From assembly GCA_023213395.1 (NCBI GenBank), contig CM041465.1, positions 16,678,001 through 16,742,000 of the forward strand: 64,000 bases of DNA, given 5' to 3'. Each line of letters opens with the position of its first letter. Position 1 is the first letter of the stretch. The translations under genes and the position numbers were made by a program. Positions 1 to 10,580 of the stretch are shown here, piece after piece. The notes beneath the pieces are model-generated. The model ran no database searches and was not told the DNA's origin. It was given only the letters and a program-made list of their open reading frames with translations. This DNA is from Cycas panzhihuaensis (Eukaryota; Cycadophyta).

Positions 1-1290
1 ATATAATCTCTTTGGTCTAAAGTTTACATTAAGTGTTCTTTTAAGTCACTTAAAGTACTAAAAATTCACTTTTTAAACCAAAATTTAAAGATTACTAAGT
101 GTTTTTTAGTCTTTTAACTCTTTTTTACTTCACTTTAGTGAATAAAAGACTAAATCAAGGCTTTTAAGTGATTTACTACATTAAAAGTGATATTTTTTCT
201 TTATTAAGCTATTTTTCTTAGTCAAGGCACCTTGCATGATGACCCTAGCTTAATTTTTTTCTTAAGGAAAAACCACATTTTTTGTACTTTTGGAGTTAAA
301 AATCTTCCTTGATACATAGTGAGTTCATTAAATGACTGATGATAAGTCATTTGCTTATAATTGAAGATTAAAAATACTTGATTAAGGTGCTTATTAAGGC
401 TCCTTGTGAGGTGTCCTTATTACTCAAAGTTGCAAAAATATTTAAATTTCAGCCTTTATTTTTAGGCATTTCAAGCTTTATTTTACACTTATTTCATGTT
501 TATAAGTGTTAAAAGGTCTTATTAAGAGTGATTTTAAGTGTTGATACCTTGTCAAAAATGATATTTATCACTATTTCAACACTCTTTTTAAGTCACCTTG
601 CATGGTGACCTTAGTCTCAAAAGGGGCTCAATAATACTTCTGACTTAATAAAATCACTTCAGTTTTTTATTGTTGGGACTATTTTAAAGTCCCAACACTT
701 GGTGCTTGGTGTCATTATTTGGAAAGTGGTCTTCTTCTCTTCACTTTCGAGCATTAAAAGGAACCCACTTATACTTTTATCACAAGATTTTGCTTTGCTT
801 CTTTGAGTACTTAGCATCTTTTCAAAGTATTTTTTTTACAAAACTCATTATATTCAAGCATCTTTTTTTACTTGGATTTGTATAGAACTCTCACTTCATT
901 AAACTGCTCATTGTAAACAACACTTTAAGTGTTCATTTGATATACTAGCTTGCTTCTTTTTGAAGCCTCTTTCATTGTAAGCTTAATCAAGCACTTTCAT
1001 AAGTACATCATCCAAGTAAAATAAATCTTAAGTTCACTTTAACCTTCTAAAAAGTGACTTTAAAAATCTTGTTGGAGAGGCCCCAAAAAGGTTCAAACCT
1101 TGCCTCTGAAATAACCTTAAGCTTGGTGCATTCCTTAGGGGACCAACTAACTATACGGTCAGTGCATGACAATTAAGATTACTTGAGGGAAAGGAGATCT
1201 GAAAAGGGTGTTATTGGGGCTGTGAATTCCACGGAAAGCACGGTACGTCTATGCAGATCAACCCTACCTGCCTTATCCTAGATTTAACTT
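1..1290. repeat. AT-rich stretch with a divergent, irregularly spaced repeat; no gene seen
   Basis: No coding frame or known domain is visible. A motif resembling CACCTTGCATGATGACC recurs near 229, 397 (more divergent, TCCTTGTGAGGTGTCC) and 594, about 170-195 bp apart, which suggests an old tandem repeat. The 3' part (about 1080-1290) is less AT-rich and leads straight into the gag relic. It does not resemble the LTR at 5387, so the 5' LTR and leader of Copia-A appear to be missing or replaced. Confidence 0.35.
671..697. repeat. Perfect 10-bp inverted repeat
   Basis: TGTTGGGACT at 671-680 pairs exactly with AGTCCCAACA at 688-697 across a 7-base AT spacer. The TG start and CA end would also suit LTR termini, but no second copy was found. 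It may be a chance hairpin or the remnant of a small inverted-repeat element. Confidence 0.4.
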
Positions 1291-1299
1291 GACCAACTA

Positions 1300-2120
1300 T
1301 TGGATCTCCTCTATAGATCAGGGTTGGACCAACTCCATAGCCTAGTCCTCCACCCCTCATCATTACATTCAGTTGTTGGATCTTCTAGTAAGATCAAAAT
1401 TATTGATGTTCATGTGGATCAAAATATTGTATGTGCAAAAACTTCTAAGGAAGCATGGGACATTTTGTCCTCTTTGTATGAAAGGCGAGATGAAGCTCGC
1501 ATATTGATGGTAAAAGCCAAGTTATATTTTGCAAAATTTATCAAGCCTATGTCAGCTTTTCTTTCCTCCATCAAAGAGGTATGTAATGAATTAAATACAG
1601 TAGGTAGTCCAACCACTACATATGAGCTTATAACATCAATCACCAAAGCTTTGCCAAAGGACTACAATAGCTTTATATCTTCTACTACACGAGATGGTTC
1701 ACTCAAACGAATGTCATTTAATGAACTTGAAAGCTTGTTGCTTCAAGAGGAATAAATTTACACTAAGGATAATGGGGATGAACCATCTACATCAGGTGCA
1801 TTCACGGCTAAATCAAAGGCCAAGTAGAACCCCAAACCTATACTCTCAAAGTAGTTTGGGAACATGAACATTGGCTCTTCAAAGACCAATGTTGTTTTTC
1901 ATTATTGTGGCAAAGTTAACCACATTACACCTGATTGTAGGAAGAAGCAAGCATATCTATGATAACAGTAATAGTAGCCATGTCAACAAAGTCAGAGACA
2001 ACAACAGCCACAATAGTAATTCCAATAAAGATTCCAGCAATAACAACAGCAACAACCCCCTCAACCAAATCAAGGTGCCTATCAAGGAGGTCAAAGAGGA
2101 AGGGGGGTTTTAGAGGTGGC
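1300..2120 (+). pseudogene. gag: Copia-A gag relic
   Basis: The longest open part (1300-1755, 151 codons) reads as the C-terminal half of a UBN2/retrotran_gag_2 capsid: SKEAWDILSSLYERR, a central KALPKDYNSF and a terminal LESLLLQEE. The usual N-terminal part that precedes the EAWD motif is short or absent. Downstream, at about 1887-1950, is a zinc-knuckle relic, FHYCGKVNHITPDC: the second Cys, the His and the last Cys of CX2CX4HX4C remain, but the first Cys is Phe. A Gln/Asn-rich linker made of CAA/CAG/AAC codons follows (about 1985-2060), with several CAG-to-TAG stops. Not functional. Confidence 0.85.
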
Positions 2121-2290
2121 AATCAATGTCACTTCAATCAGTTTGCAGATGAGGATAAATTATTTTGTGCTTATCAATCATCCAAGGTTGATGAAACTTG
2201 GATTATTGACTCTGGAGATACTCAACATATGACTGGGAGTGAAGAACTCCTTTGCAACATCAGGAAGGAAAAGGTTAATCTGTGACCTTC
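2121..2290 (+). pseudogene. Copia-A protease relic
   Basis: The frame continues from a Gly-rich stretch into ETWIIDSGDTQHMT, the aspartic-protease signature of Copia elements (usually DSGAT.HMT). The catalytic Asp and the Ser-Gly are present, but the following Ala is Asp. The frame stops soon after at about 2285. It lies between the gag knuckle relic and the GAG-pre-integrase region, as expected. Confidence 0.8.
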
Positions 2291-2589
2291 AGTAATAATC
2301 AATTTATTAAGATTTCTGGCATAGACACAATAGCTCCATTTCATTCTTCTTCTAATCCTTCCTCTTCATTTCCTAATGGCAATGCCTACTTTATACCTTC
2401 TATAGACAAAAGCTTACTATCTGTTAGAAAATTGGACAAGCAATAGATGAGCATTTTGTTCAAAAATGGGAAATGTGTAATAAGTGACAAAGATGACCAA
2501 GTAGTAACTGTTGGATATGAGGATCATGGCCTTTACAAATTAGATGCTAATAACATAACACTTGATTTTGATTACTATGGATCCATTGT

Positions 2590-3540
2590 CACTCAAAACT
2601 TGTCCAAGATGTAACTTTAGCATCAACGTCTAGACCATTTGATCTTAGACAATCTTAGGCAAATAGTGAATAAAAACATGGTACATGGGCTTCCAAAGAT
2701 ATATGGCACAAAATGTCTTTGTGAAGCATGCATAATGAGGACACAATATTGCTTGCTTTTCCCTAAAGGTAAAGCTTAGCGTGTATCACATCCTTTATAG
2801 CCGGCACACTCAAATTTGTGTGGACCTATATCCACTACATATTTTAGAGAAGCTTTGTACTACATCTCCTTCATTGATAACTTTTCTCATAAAGTCTGGA
2901 TCTACTTCATCAAGTATAAGTTTGAAGCATTTTGAAAGTTCAAAGAATTCAAGTTTGAAGTGGAGAATGAGTTTGGCTAATCTATCGAAATATTAAGGAC
3001 AGATAATGGAGGTGAATTTACTTCAAATGAATTCACCCAATTCTACAAGGATAATGGCATTCAAAGACAGCTTACTATTCCTCATACTCCTCAATAAAAT
3101 GGAGTATCTAAAAGAATGAAAAGAACTTTAGCTAATAAAGCTAAAGCAATGATGCATGCAAAAGGACTCACTTGAGATTACTAGGCAGAGGCATTCCACA
3201 CAGCTACCTATGTGGCAAATCTAAGTCTAACTACAGCAGTCACCGACATCACACCCAAGGAGGCATGGTCTGACAAAAAGCCAATTGTTAGCCATTTGAG
3301 GACTTTTGGGTGCACTACATTTGAGGACTTTTGGGTGCACTACTTATATGCACATCCCCAACCAATAAAGAACAGAATTAGACAAGCATAGTCTAAAATG
3401 CATCTTTGTAGGTTATGCCATTCATAGCAAAGCTTACAAGTTGTATGATCCTATTAGAAAGAAAATGCATCTCTCAAGAGATATAATCTTTGCTAAAGAT
3501 GATCATAAGGAGTTGTAAACAACATCCATGCAACCCCCCA
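2590..3540 (+). pseudogene. Copia-A GAG-pre-integrase and integrase relic
   Basis: A pre-integrase segment (HQRLDHLILDNLRQ, about 2620-2660) precedes a degenerate zinc-binding stretch and the rve core. The catalytic triad is decayed: the first Asp lies in HSNLCGPIST (Asp to Asn), the second is kept in LRTDNGGEFTSNEF at about 2993-3032, and the Glu site reads NGVSKRM (Glu to Lys). A TAA replaces Gln just before NGVSK, and other stops sit at WIYF..F*KF and LT*DY*. A local repeat of 'ttgaggacttttgggtgcactac' near 3296-3343 is a small tandem duplication inside the domain. Confidence 0.85.
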
Positions 3541-3799
3541 TTAACAAAGGTAAAAAGATTGTTGATGCTTTCCTTCCCTCTTAATCTTCAACTCCATGTA
3601 CATCATCTACATCTACTAGACCATCCACATAATTAGATTTAGCTCCACTTGATCCTAGCACATCTTTTGTTAATCAACCACTTAGACTAAAATATCTTGA
3701 GGTTCAAGTCACATCAATTAAAAAGTTATCAAAATAGTATACTCAAATACTATAGGATAACCACATCATTGAAGGAAAACGTCCATCAAAATACAAGTA

Positions 3800-4780
3800 G
3801 TAGACCAATTTTGCACTTATGGCTGAAGTGCTATGTGTTGATGAGGCTTCCACCTTTGAGGAGGCTTCTAAAAATGAAAATTAGAAGGCTACCATGGATG
3901 AAGAAATCCATTCTATTGAAAAGAATGGTACTTGGGATTTAGTCAAACTGCCTAAACACAAATAGGTAATTAGTTGCAAATGGTTCTATAACACAAAATT
4001 CCATTGTAATGGTACATTTAAGTGGAAGAAGGCCCACCTTGTGGAAAAAGGATTCAACCAAAAGGAAGGCATATACCATGAGGAAACTTTTACATTGGTG
4101 GCTAATATGAATACCATCAGACTTATCCTAGCCTTAGCAGCTCAATGCAAATGGCCAGTTTTTCAGATGGATGTGAAGAGTGCCTTTCTTAATGGCGATC
4201 TTCAGGAGGAGGTATATTGGAGTAACCTCCCAGTTACAAGGTACAAGGTAAGGAGCATTTAGTATGTCACTTGAAAAAGGCATTATATGGCTTGAAACAA
4301 GCTCCAAGAGCATGGTACTCAAAGATCAATGATTACTTCTTGAGATATGGGTTTCATTGATCTATTTCAGATCCTAACTTATACATCAAACATGAAAAGA
4401 ACCATGTCATTTTTATTGTCTTGTATATAGATTACTTAGTGATCACTGGCAATGACACTAAGATGATACAAATTCTCCAAGATGACTTGAAGAGGAGTTT
4501 TGAAATGACAGATCTTGGACTTCTCCATTATTTCTTAGGCTTTGAGGTATGGCAACAACTAGGCTATATCTTCATCTCCCAAGCAAAATATTCTTGGGAC
4601 ATTTTGTAGCGGTTCCAGATGCACAACTGCAAGCCAGTGCCTATACCCATTGAGAATGGAACTAAGCTTACTCTCAATAAGGAAGTTGAACCTGCAGATC
4701 CCACTCTTTACCGGTAATTGATTGGTAGCCTCAGTTATCTCACTAACACTCAACTAGATATCTCATTTGCAGTTGGGATT
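3800..4780 (+). pseudogene. Copia-A reverse transcriptase relic
   Basis: RVT_2 homology starts at TFEEASKNEN and NGTWDLVKLPKHK. It continues through GFNQKEGIYHEETFTLVANM and FQMDVKSAFLNGDLQEEVYW (4041-4262), then [17 protein letters not shown]-like sequence in shifted frames. The catalytic box at about 4420-4440 reads LYIDYLVITGN, so the second Asp of YVDD is Tyr and the polymerase is dead. The stretch FEMTDLGLLHYFLGFEVWQQ follows. Several TAG stops and frameshifts interrupt it. Confidence 0.88.
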
Positions 4781-4859
4781 TGTTCATGATACATGTATCA
4801 ACCCAATCAAAAACATTGGAATGCAGCTAAATGCATACTCAAATACATCAAAGGCATAT

Positions 4860-5360
4860 TGTAGCATGGCCTTGAGTATGCACATGATGAGAACTTCACT
4901 CTAGAAGGGTTCTCAGATTCTAATTGGGCAGGTTTCCAAGATAGAATGAGATCAATCTTAGGATACTATTTTTCCCTTACTTTAATAGTTCTTTCATGGA
5001 GTTGAAAGAAGTAACCCAATGTTACCTTGTCCTCCATCGAAGCAGAGTATAAAGCTAAAGTCAGTTCATCTTATGAAGCTATCTAGCTATGACAGATTCT
5101 TGGGGAACTTGGACTTGAGCAGGATCATCCCACCAGGATTTATTACGACAATCAAAGTGTGCTCAAGCTGGCCAAGAATCTTGTATTTCATGCAAGGACC
5201 AAACATATTAAGGTTCATCATCACTTTATCAGAGAGCATGTGCAAAGTGGTGAGATCAACCTTCAATATCGACCAATAGAACAACAGAGAGTAGATATCT
5301 TTACCAAGCCACTTAGTAGAGAAAAAATTATAAAATTTAGAGATGGTTTAGGGGTCTGAC
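4860..5360 (+). pseudogene. Copia-A RNase H relic
   Basis: The C-terminal RNase H region of Copia pol is recognisable in two frames: FSDSNWAGFQDR near 4910-4945, STEAEYK-like sequence near 5035, and the open tail 5159-5359 with VLKLAKNLVFHARTKHIKVH and QQRVDIFTKPLSREK. The IFTKPL motif marks the end of pol. A stop follows shortly before the polypurine tract. Confidence 0.87.
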
Positions 5361-5378
5361 TTAATATTGTAAATAGTA

Positions 5379-5386
5379 AGGGGGGG
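5379..5386 (+). other. Polypurine tract of Copia-A
   Basis: AAGGGGGG directly abuts the TGTTAAAC start of the LTR. It lies about 20 bp after the end of the RNase H frame, the expected position for the plus-strand primer. Confidence 0.85.
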
Positions 5387-5781
5387 TGTTAAACCTTATG
5401 TTTACATGTTAAGACTATGTACTTTATTTGTCATGTAATATTTATACTTTTGTACTTTAAGGGTGATTTATCACTTAAGTGATAAAGTACACACCCACAT
5501 TCTTTTCTAGTGACACAACATTGTCACTAAAGGGTCAAATGGACCCCCATGCACTTTTGCTCACTTGAGAGCCCTAAAAGGACATATGTCCTACATGCAA
5601 GGCATGTACCTTAGATGTTTGATGCTTGTTAAACATCCAATGCCTTAGGTCTCTCCTTTCACTCTATATAATGAGACCTCTCCTCATTGTTTTAATAGAG
5701 AGTTGGAGCTATATTATTATGCTATCAGTTTGCTAATTAAATTATTATTCATTTGGAGGTTGGACCAATTCCAACCCCTCA
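5387..5781 (+). repeat. Copia-A LTR (395 bp)
   Basis: It begins TGTTAAACC right after the polypurine tract and ends ...CCAACCCCTCA. A TATATAA box sits at 5665-5671, about 115 bp before the 3' end, a normal U3/R arrangement. The sequence after the LTR holds a primer-binding-site-like TGGTATCA, so this LTR has the signature of both a 3' and a 5' LTR. No second copy was found in the window. Confidence 0.8.
5665..5671 (+). promoter_or_regulatory. TATA box in the Copia-A LTR
   Basis: TATATAA inside the LTR, followed by a short pyrimidine-rich stretch, is the likely core promoter of the element. Inferred from position only. Confidence 0.55.
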
Positions 5782-5785
5782 TCTT

Positions 5786-5793
5786 TGGTATCA
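5786..5793 (+). other. Primer-binding-site-like sequence after the Copia-A LTR
   Basis: TGGTATCA, four bases after the LTR end, matches the first eight bases of the Copia primer site complementary to initiator tRNA-Met (TGGTATCAGAGC). The match stops after eight bases (TTTT follows). It suggests that the DNA to the right may once have been a Copia leader. Confidence 0.5.
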
Positions 5794-7470
5794 TTTTCTT
5801 TCTCCTTCTTTTCATGCTTTATCTTGCTTATGTTTCATCTTAGAATTTCATACTTGTTTAGCATTTGTTGCTTTCTAGAACTAGAGTGAACATAGGTTCT
5901 AGATCTTGGGATTGTAAGGCCATTAGGCCATTTTTCATATCATTTACATCCTTTACGCAAAAGGACTAGGCATCAAACCAACCAAAAGGGATTAGGTGTT
6001 AAGCAAACTATCTAAAAGGACTGGGTGTCAACCAGGTTATCCAAAAGGACTGGACATTCATCTCATAAATGTTACTATATTCATCTTCTCACCTAAAAAG
6101 GCTAGGTATCTACTGTTACCAAAACTTACCTAATTCCCACAAACTGAATGGGACTTTCACCTTTGAACAAGAACTACCTACTACCCACAAACTGAATAGG
6201 ACTTCATCACTAAATTCCCACAAATTAGATGGGCCACTACTATACACCTGGTCATAGTTTATCTCTCGTTAACCATGTATTAGAGGGAAGTCTTTTTTCC
6301 AGAGCAAAAAGGATGGACCGTTATAGTTTATCAGCTCATTAACAGATGACTTTTCAAAGCAAAAATATTTTTCCAGAGTAAAAAGGATAGACTATCATAG
6401 TTTAAGCCTATTAACATATGACTTTTTAGAGTGAACTCATCATAGTTTAACCTCATTAATGGGGTGAGGGATTTTAGAGGCTAATTATCATCCTTTAACC
6501 TCGTTAACAATCAACTTTGGAGGGATCCCTATCATAGTTTAGGCTCATTAATAGGTATAGAGGCCTCAAAGTTATAATCATATCATAGCTTAGACTCATC
6601 AATAGACAAATAAAAGCTTAGAGTTATAATCCTATCATAATTTAGACTTATCAATAGGAAAATGAAGGCTTAGAGCAGATGCCCCTTGAAGGCAAATATG
6701 AAAAATCGCTACATGAAGCGGGATTTAGCAACTAATCAAAATTCCAAAGGGTAAAAAGAGCTCAGATAATCCTCTTTTCATTTAATAAAATAATGCCTTG
6801 AGCTTTATGAAAGTGAAAATATCTCTTTTGATGTTTGAATATGAATATGAAGGAAGCAATGATTAAATTAGACTATATTCCACTTTAGTAAACTCAATAG
6901 ATAGCCCAGAAGATTCCGTAGGAAAAAGGGGCAAGAAGGGCTCCCCTATATGAAAGAAAAATGGTAAAAAAAATGTATCATTTTTACAGATGAGAAGAGG
7001 AGGAAAGGAGAGCTTTTGAGGTGGTGTTCTTGTATTTCAACAAGATTATGAGCTCTTTTGGATGGGGGATTAGCTCCATAGCATCTCATAGATCATAATA
7101 GAGTAGAAAGTGAGGTACTCGGTGAGTGGATCACTTTATTTTTTTTTTTTTTTTTGATTTTTAGATGAAAAAAATGATAATACAATGCATAAAGTATGGT
7201 CATTGTATTAAAAACATGATTTCCAAATGAAAAGTATGATAAACTAGTGAAAAATGCAACTTCCATATTTGGTCCATCAGAGAAAGTTGCATTTTTTGCT
7301 TTAAAATCATGTTCTTCACTATGAAGTCATGTTTTTCACTGTGAAACTATATTTTTCATAGTAAAACTATATTTTTTGATTTGTTAAACATATTTTTAGA
7401 ATTTTAAGAAATATTTCTTAACAAAGTTAAAGTTTTTTATTTGAACAAGATATTGACCAATTGAAATTAC
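5794..7470. repeat. Non-coding stretch with degenerate short tandem repeats
   Basis: Two blocks are visible. At about 5950-6110 a unit resembling 'aaaaggactaggtgtcaacc' recurs at roughly 25-50 bp intervals. At about 6245-6670 a unit resembling 'tatcatagtttaggctcatt' recurs about eight to nine times at irregular 40-80 bp spacing, with 'taatagg' and purine-rich filler between copies. A pure T run lies at about 7139-7155. From 7170 to 7440 the sequence is AT-rich with repeats of 'tatttttcatagtgaaac' type. No coding frame is recognised. Confidence 0.55.
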
Positions 7471-7479
7471 TGCAATGCA

Positions 7480-9230
7480 AGCCTTGTACAGAGTAGAGAC
7501 TCATGAGAATGAGGGAGTTGCTATTAAGGAGCTATTTAGTCTATTAGATGAGGTTGAATGGAGGATACTATGAGCATACGACCTGGTGAGGGCCAGTGCC
7601 TCAACTCAGCTAGTTATAGAGCACAAGGTACTACATGATTTTATGAGTTGTTAGGTTCTAAGACACCATGTGTTTAGAGTTTGAGCTCTCAGGGATCTGG
7701 ATATCACTCTGAGGGATGTAGGGAGGATCTTAGGAGTGAGCTAGCATGAGCAGAGAGTACACCTCATCAAATTGATATATGAGAAATCCTAGATGGCATG
7801 TAGTACCTATCTAATTAGATTTAATAATTAGATAGATCAATATGGGATTTTGATTGAGGTGATTTGAGTACCAGATGGAGTTCCAGTAGTGAGGAGGATT
7901 ATTACTCTTATCATCACATACCAAATAGTCAGGATACAAAATTTTATGGGGATACTAGTTCAGTGGATGGGGATAGTGAGGCAATGTGAGTAGGGGGTCT
8001 AGATCAACTAGCGATAATACGTAGTAGATAGCATCAGTCACCAACTATCGAGCATTTGGAGGTTAGGTAGAGGTGGCTTCTCATATAGTTCTATCCTCAT
8101 GTGTTAGATCTATAATCATATTCTACTTATACGACTGAGAGGATAACTAGGAGTATTGACATTGATGGATCCTGGGATGAACAAGTGGTACATGAGATCC
8201 AAGATCCACAATAGACTGGTGATCATCGTGAAGATGACTCACAGTCCCGTTCTCACCAGGATGATGAGAAGATAACTTGTTAAGGACGCATATGTTAAGC
8301 TCCTAGTATGGAGTGATGATCAGATGGATGCTACAGAGAGGGCAGTAACAGAGGAGGCTCTAGCAGTAGGAAGAGGGAGAGGAGGAGGATGTAATAGAGG
8401 AGCATATGGTGGTAGAGCTGCTGGGAGAGGAGAGGATGTAAGATGAGGAGGTGACTCCTCCAGTGGTGGAGTAGGGAGTAGTTGGCAGGTGCTTAGATAG
8501 GGAGGTGGAGTATCTATAGAGTGGAGAGAGGGCTCCATTTAGAGTATAGAGCTGGGGTCCATTGATGATCAAGGCAAGGATGGAGAGAGTGGAGCTAGCG
8601 AGGGAGGAGCTACACAAGAGGCTCACTAGGAGCCACACAGAGGAGAGGTACCACTAGTTGGAGAGGTAGTAGGCGGAGAGCCAGCAAGAGATAGATCTCT
8701 AAGTATATAATTTGATTGATTGATTTCTCACATTGCATTGTATTTCTTTTTCTTTAAGAGTTTATTTTCTTCTCCAAGAGATTGATTATATTTAACATGT
8801 TTCTATTGGATAAGTAATGAGACAGTTACATTGAAGGAGGTGCAGAGGACTCTAGAGGTGATCTTTCTATATGTTCTAGCATTAGATGAGGCACCCACTT
8901 GGAACATCGTGGATTGTAGGCTATTAGGGCACTAGATAGAATACTATCACCATGCATTGAGAGCTTAGGACCTTTACATGGACATGAGGGTGGAGTTATA
9001 GAGGCGAGGGATGGAGTTAAGGGTAGGTGAGGAGGAGAGGAGATACCTACATAGGATAACACTAGCTCAGGTAGGAGCCAGATATACCCCATCAACTAGT
9101 GGCATAGTACAACAGGAGTGATACCATCTCCCACCTAGAGGAGAGTTTGCACGTGGGGAGACTTCTAGTAGGAGATAGAGGGTAGATCTAGATGTGCCTC
9201 AGGAGTCTCATCAGGGATCATGGAGATGAG
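7480..9230 (+). pseudogene. PMD-1: plant-mobile-domain frame, antisense to Tat-A pol
   Basis: Translated past its stops, about 7655-7745 reads HHVFRV*ALRDLDITLRDV and then GRILGVS, the GE(L/V)TITL.DV..(I/L)LG core of the plant mobile domain (PMD, PF10536). The next 250 bp align with PMD-3, for example GILIEVI*VPDGVPVVRRI here against SFRAIVLSRVPHMRKLITL there. A Gly/Arg-rich stretch follows at about 8330-8440 (VGRGRGGGCNRGAYGG, AAGRG), then a charged, probably coiled-coil tail at about 8940-9220 (MRVEL*RRGMELRVGEEERR). Many in-frame stops rule out function. The frame lies downstream of Tat-A integrase on the opposite strand, as in the two other Tat copies. PMD proteins are shared by plant MAIN-type genes and transposons; the role of the element-borne form is not known to me. 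Confidence 0.7.
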
Positions 9231-10190
9231 TGTATAATATATTATATGGTGGATAGGAGGATGATACGAGGCATTTATGACCCTCGAGTATAGATGTATA
9301 TATCATGTATTACATGTCATGTATGATAGGTCACTTAGGTGATAGATATACCATATTTCATTATGATGTATATATTGATCTTCTTTTTCTAAAACCTTGT
9401 GTATAATTACTTGTCTTTAAACCTTTTATCTCCCTTATTCCCATTTGCATTTGAGCATAAGATACATTCATTATTGTGACTTGTCCAAGGAAACATGTAA
9501 TAATTTTATTATTTTTACTTTTTTTTTTGTTCTTTTATGATTATGTACTTTTAAAAAATTTTTGTCATACTATATACTTGGTAGTTTATACTCATTCTAG
9601 AGTAGTATGGTTTAGGAAAGACCGAATTATGGGAAAGAATAAAAACTAGAAGATAAATAAAAGATTAAAATAGGGTAAGTGAAAGGCTTACTTAATTCTA
9701 TTTTTATAAACTTAAAACCACCTGCAATACAAATGGTAATAAGTTTATAAAATAAGAAAATGAAGTAATATGAGCCTCCTAAAAGGAAACTCACATCATA
9801 CTCCTGATAGATTATATAAACATAGGATAATGCCATATCTATATAATATATCATGAAGAAAATAAGTCATTTAGCAAACGAAACTAATCTCACTTATTAA
9901 ATGACTAACTACCTGAGTATATTAGATTCTTTGTTGGCTCCTTCTAGGGGAAAGAACCTTTTAGGAACTTGCCTCCTACCAAGATCCTCCACAACCCAAG
10001 ATTCCCATGTGGGTCTAGCCCTTTTATATGTCTCATTTTAGTCTCGTACCCATCACTATAATTTCCCAACTACCCTAACCTATAGTCTTACCAACCTGAT
10101 AATTTATACTCATTGTAGAGTGGTAGTTTATACTCATTTTGAAGTAGGGTGCCCCCGGCTAAAAGAAGTAAGTCAATTAAAATAATCATT
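9231..10190. other. Tat-A spacer between PMD-1 and the second RNase H
   Basis: AT-rich and without a recognised coding frame. The phrase 'tagtttatactcattttgaag' at about 10126-10147, with variants near 9584 and 10104, matches sequence after the integrase of Tat-B (near 22328) and Tat-C (inverted, near 34585). It is therefore part of the conserved 3' region of these elements rather than random DNA. Confidence 0.5.
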
Positions 10191-10194
10191 AAGG

Positions 10195-10580
10195 ATCGAG
10201 AAAATAAGAGTGTCAGCTTCAAGGTTAAAAGAATGAGGTATATACTAAATAGTCACTATAGTAAACAAGGATAACAATGATGAGGCTTGATGATGCAAAC
10301 AAAGGAATCATGGAGAGTGGACCTAATACATCCCAACTAATTGATAAACTACAACCTGAGAATTGGTATATAAAGTAATAGGTCCATGGTAAAAACAAAA
10401 AACATCTGGCAAGGCTCCTATAGTCACAAGGTATTCAACTTCATTATTAGTTGCCCTAGGTATGAAGAAACTTGTAGAAATGAGGGGACTTCCTAATTGG
10501 TCATAAACCACCTAAGTAGAAGCAAAAGGTCCCAAGTTTCCTTTATTACTGCCATTAGTAAAGATACTCAATTCCATGGG
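10195..10580 (-). pseudogene. Tat-A second RNase H (aRNH-type) relic
   Basis: On the minus strand the frame reads FTNGSNKGNLGP, then ATNNEVEYLVTIGAL, GPITLYTNSQVVVYQL and, after stops, YIPHSFNLEADTLI. These are the four blocks of an RVT_3-like RNase HI (DGGS.GNPGP, TNNEAEY, YSDSQLV, NAKAD.L). The first catalytic Asp is Asn, the Glu of NNE is kept, the third reads TNS instead of DS, and the final Asp (EAD) is kept. It is separate from the normal Gypsy RNase H at 13.0-13.4 kb and lies after integrase. A closely related copy is at 38.5-39.0 kb. Confidence 0.82.

Larger units (their letters stand above)
1300..5781 (+). mobile_element. Copia-A: degenerate Ty1/Copia retrotransposon, 5'-truncated
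   Basis: Domains appear in Copia order on the plus strand: gag (UBN2-like), zinc-knuckle relic, protease, GAG-pre-integrase and integrase, reverse transcriptase, RNase H, polypurine tract, LTR. Integrase before RT is diagnostic for Copia. The polyprotein is broken by many stops (mostly TAG/TAA where Gln is expected) and by frameshifts. No 5' LTR is recognisable upstream of gag, so the element is truncated or its left end has been replaced. It is surely inactive. Confidence 0.9.

Noticed and set aside
8320-8638. Minus-strand Pro/Ser-rich frames
   Set aside because: Antisense shadows of the Gly/Arg-rich tail of PMD-1.
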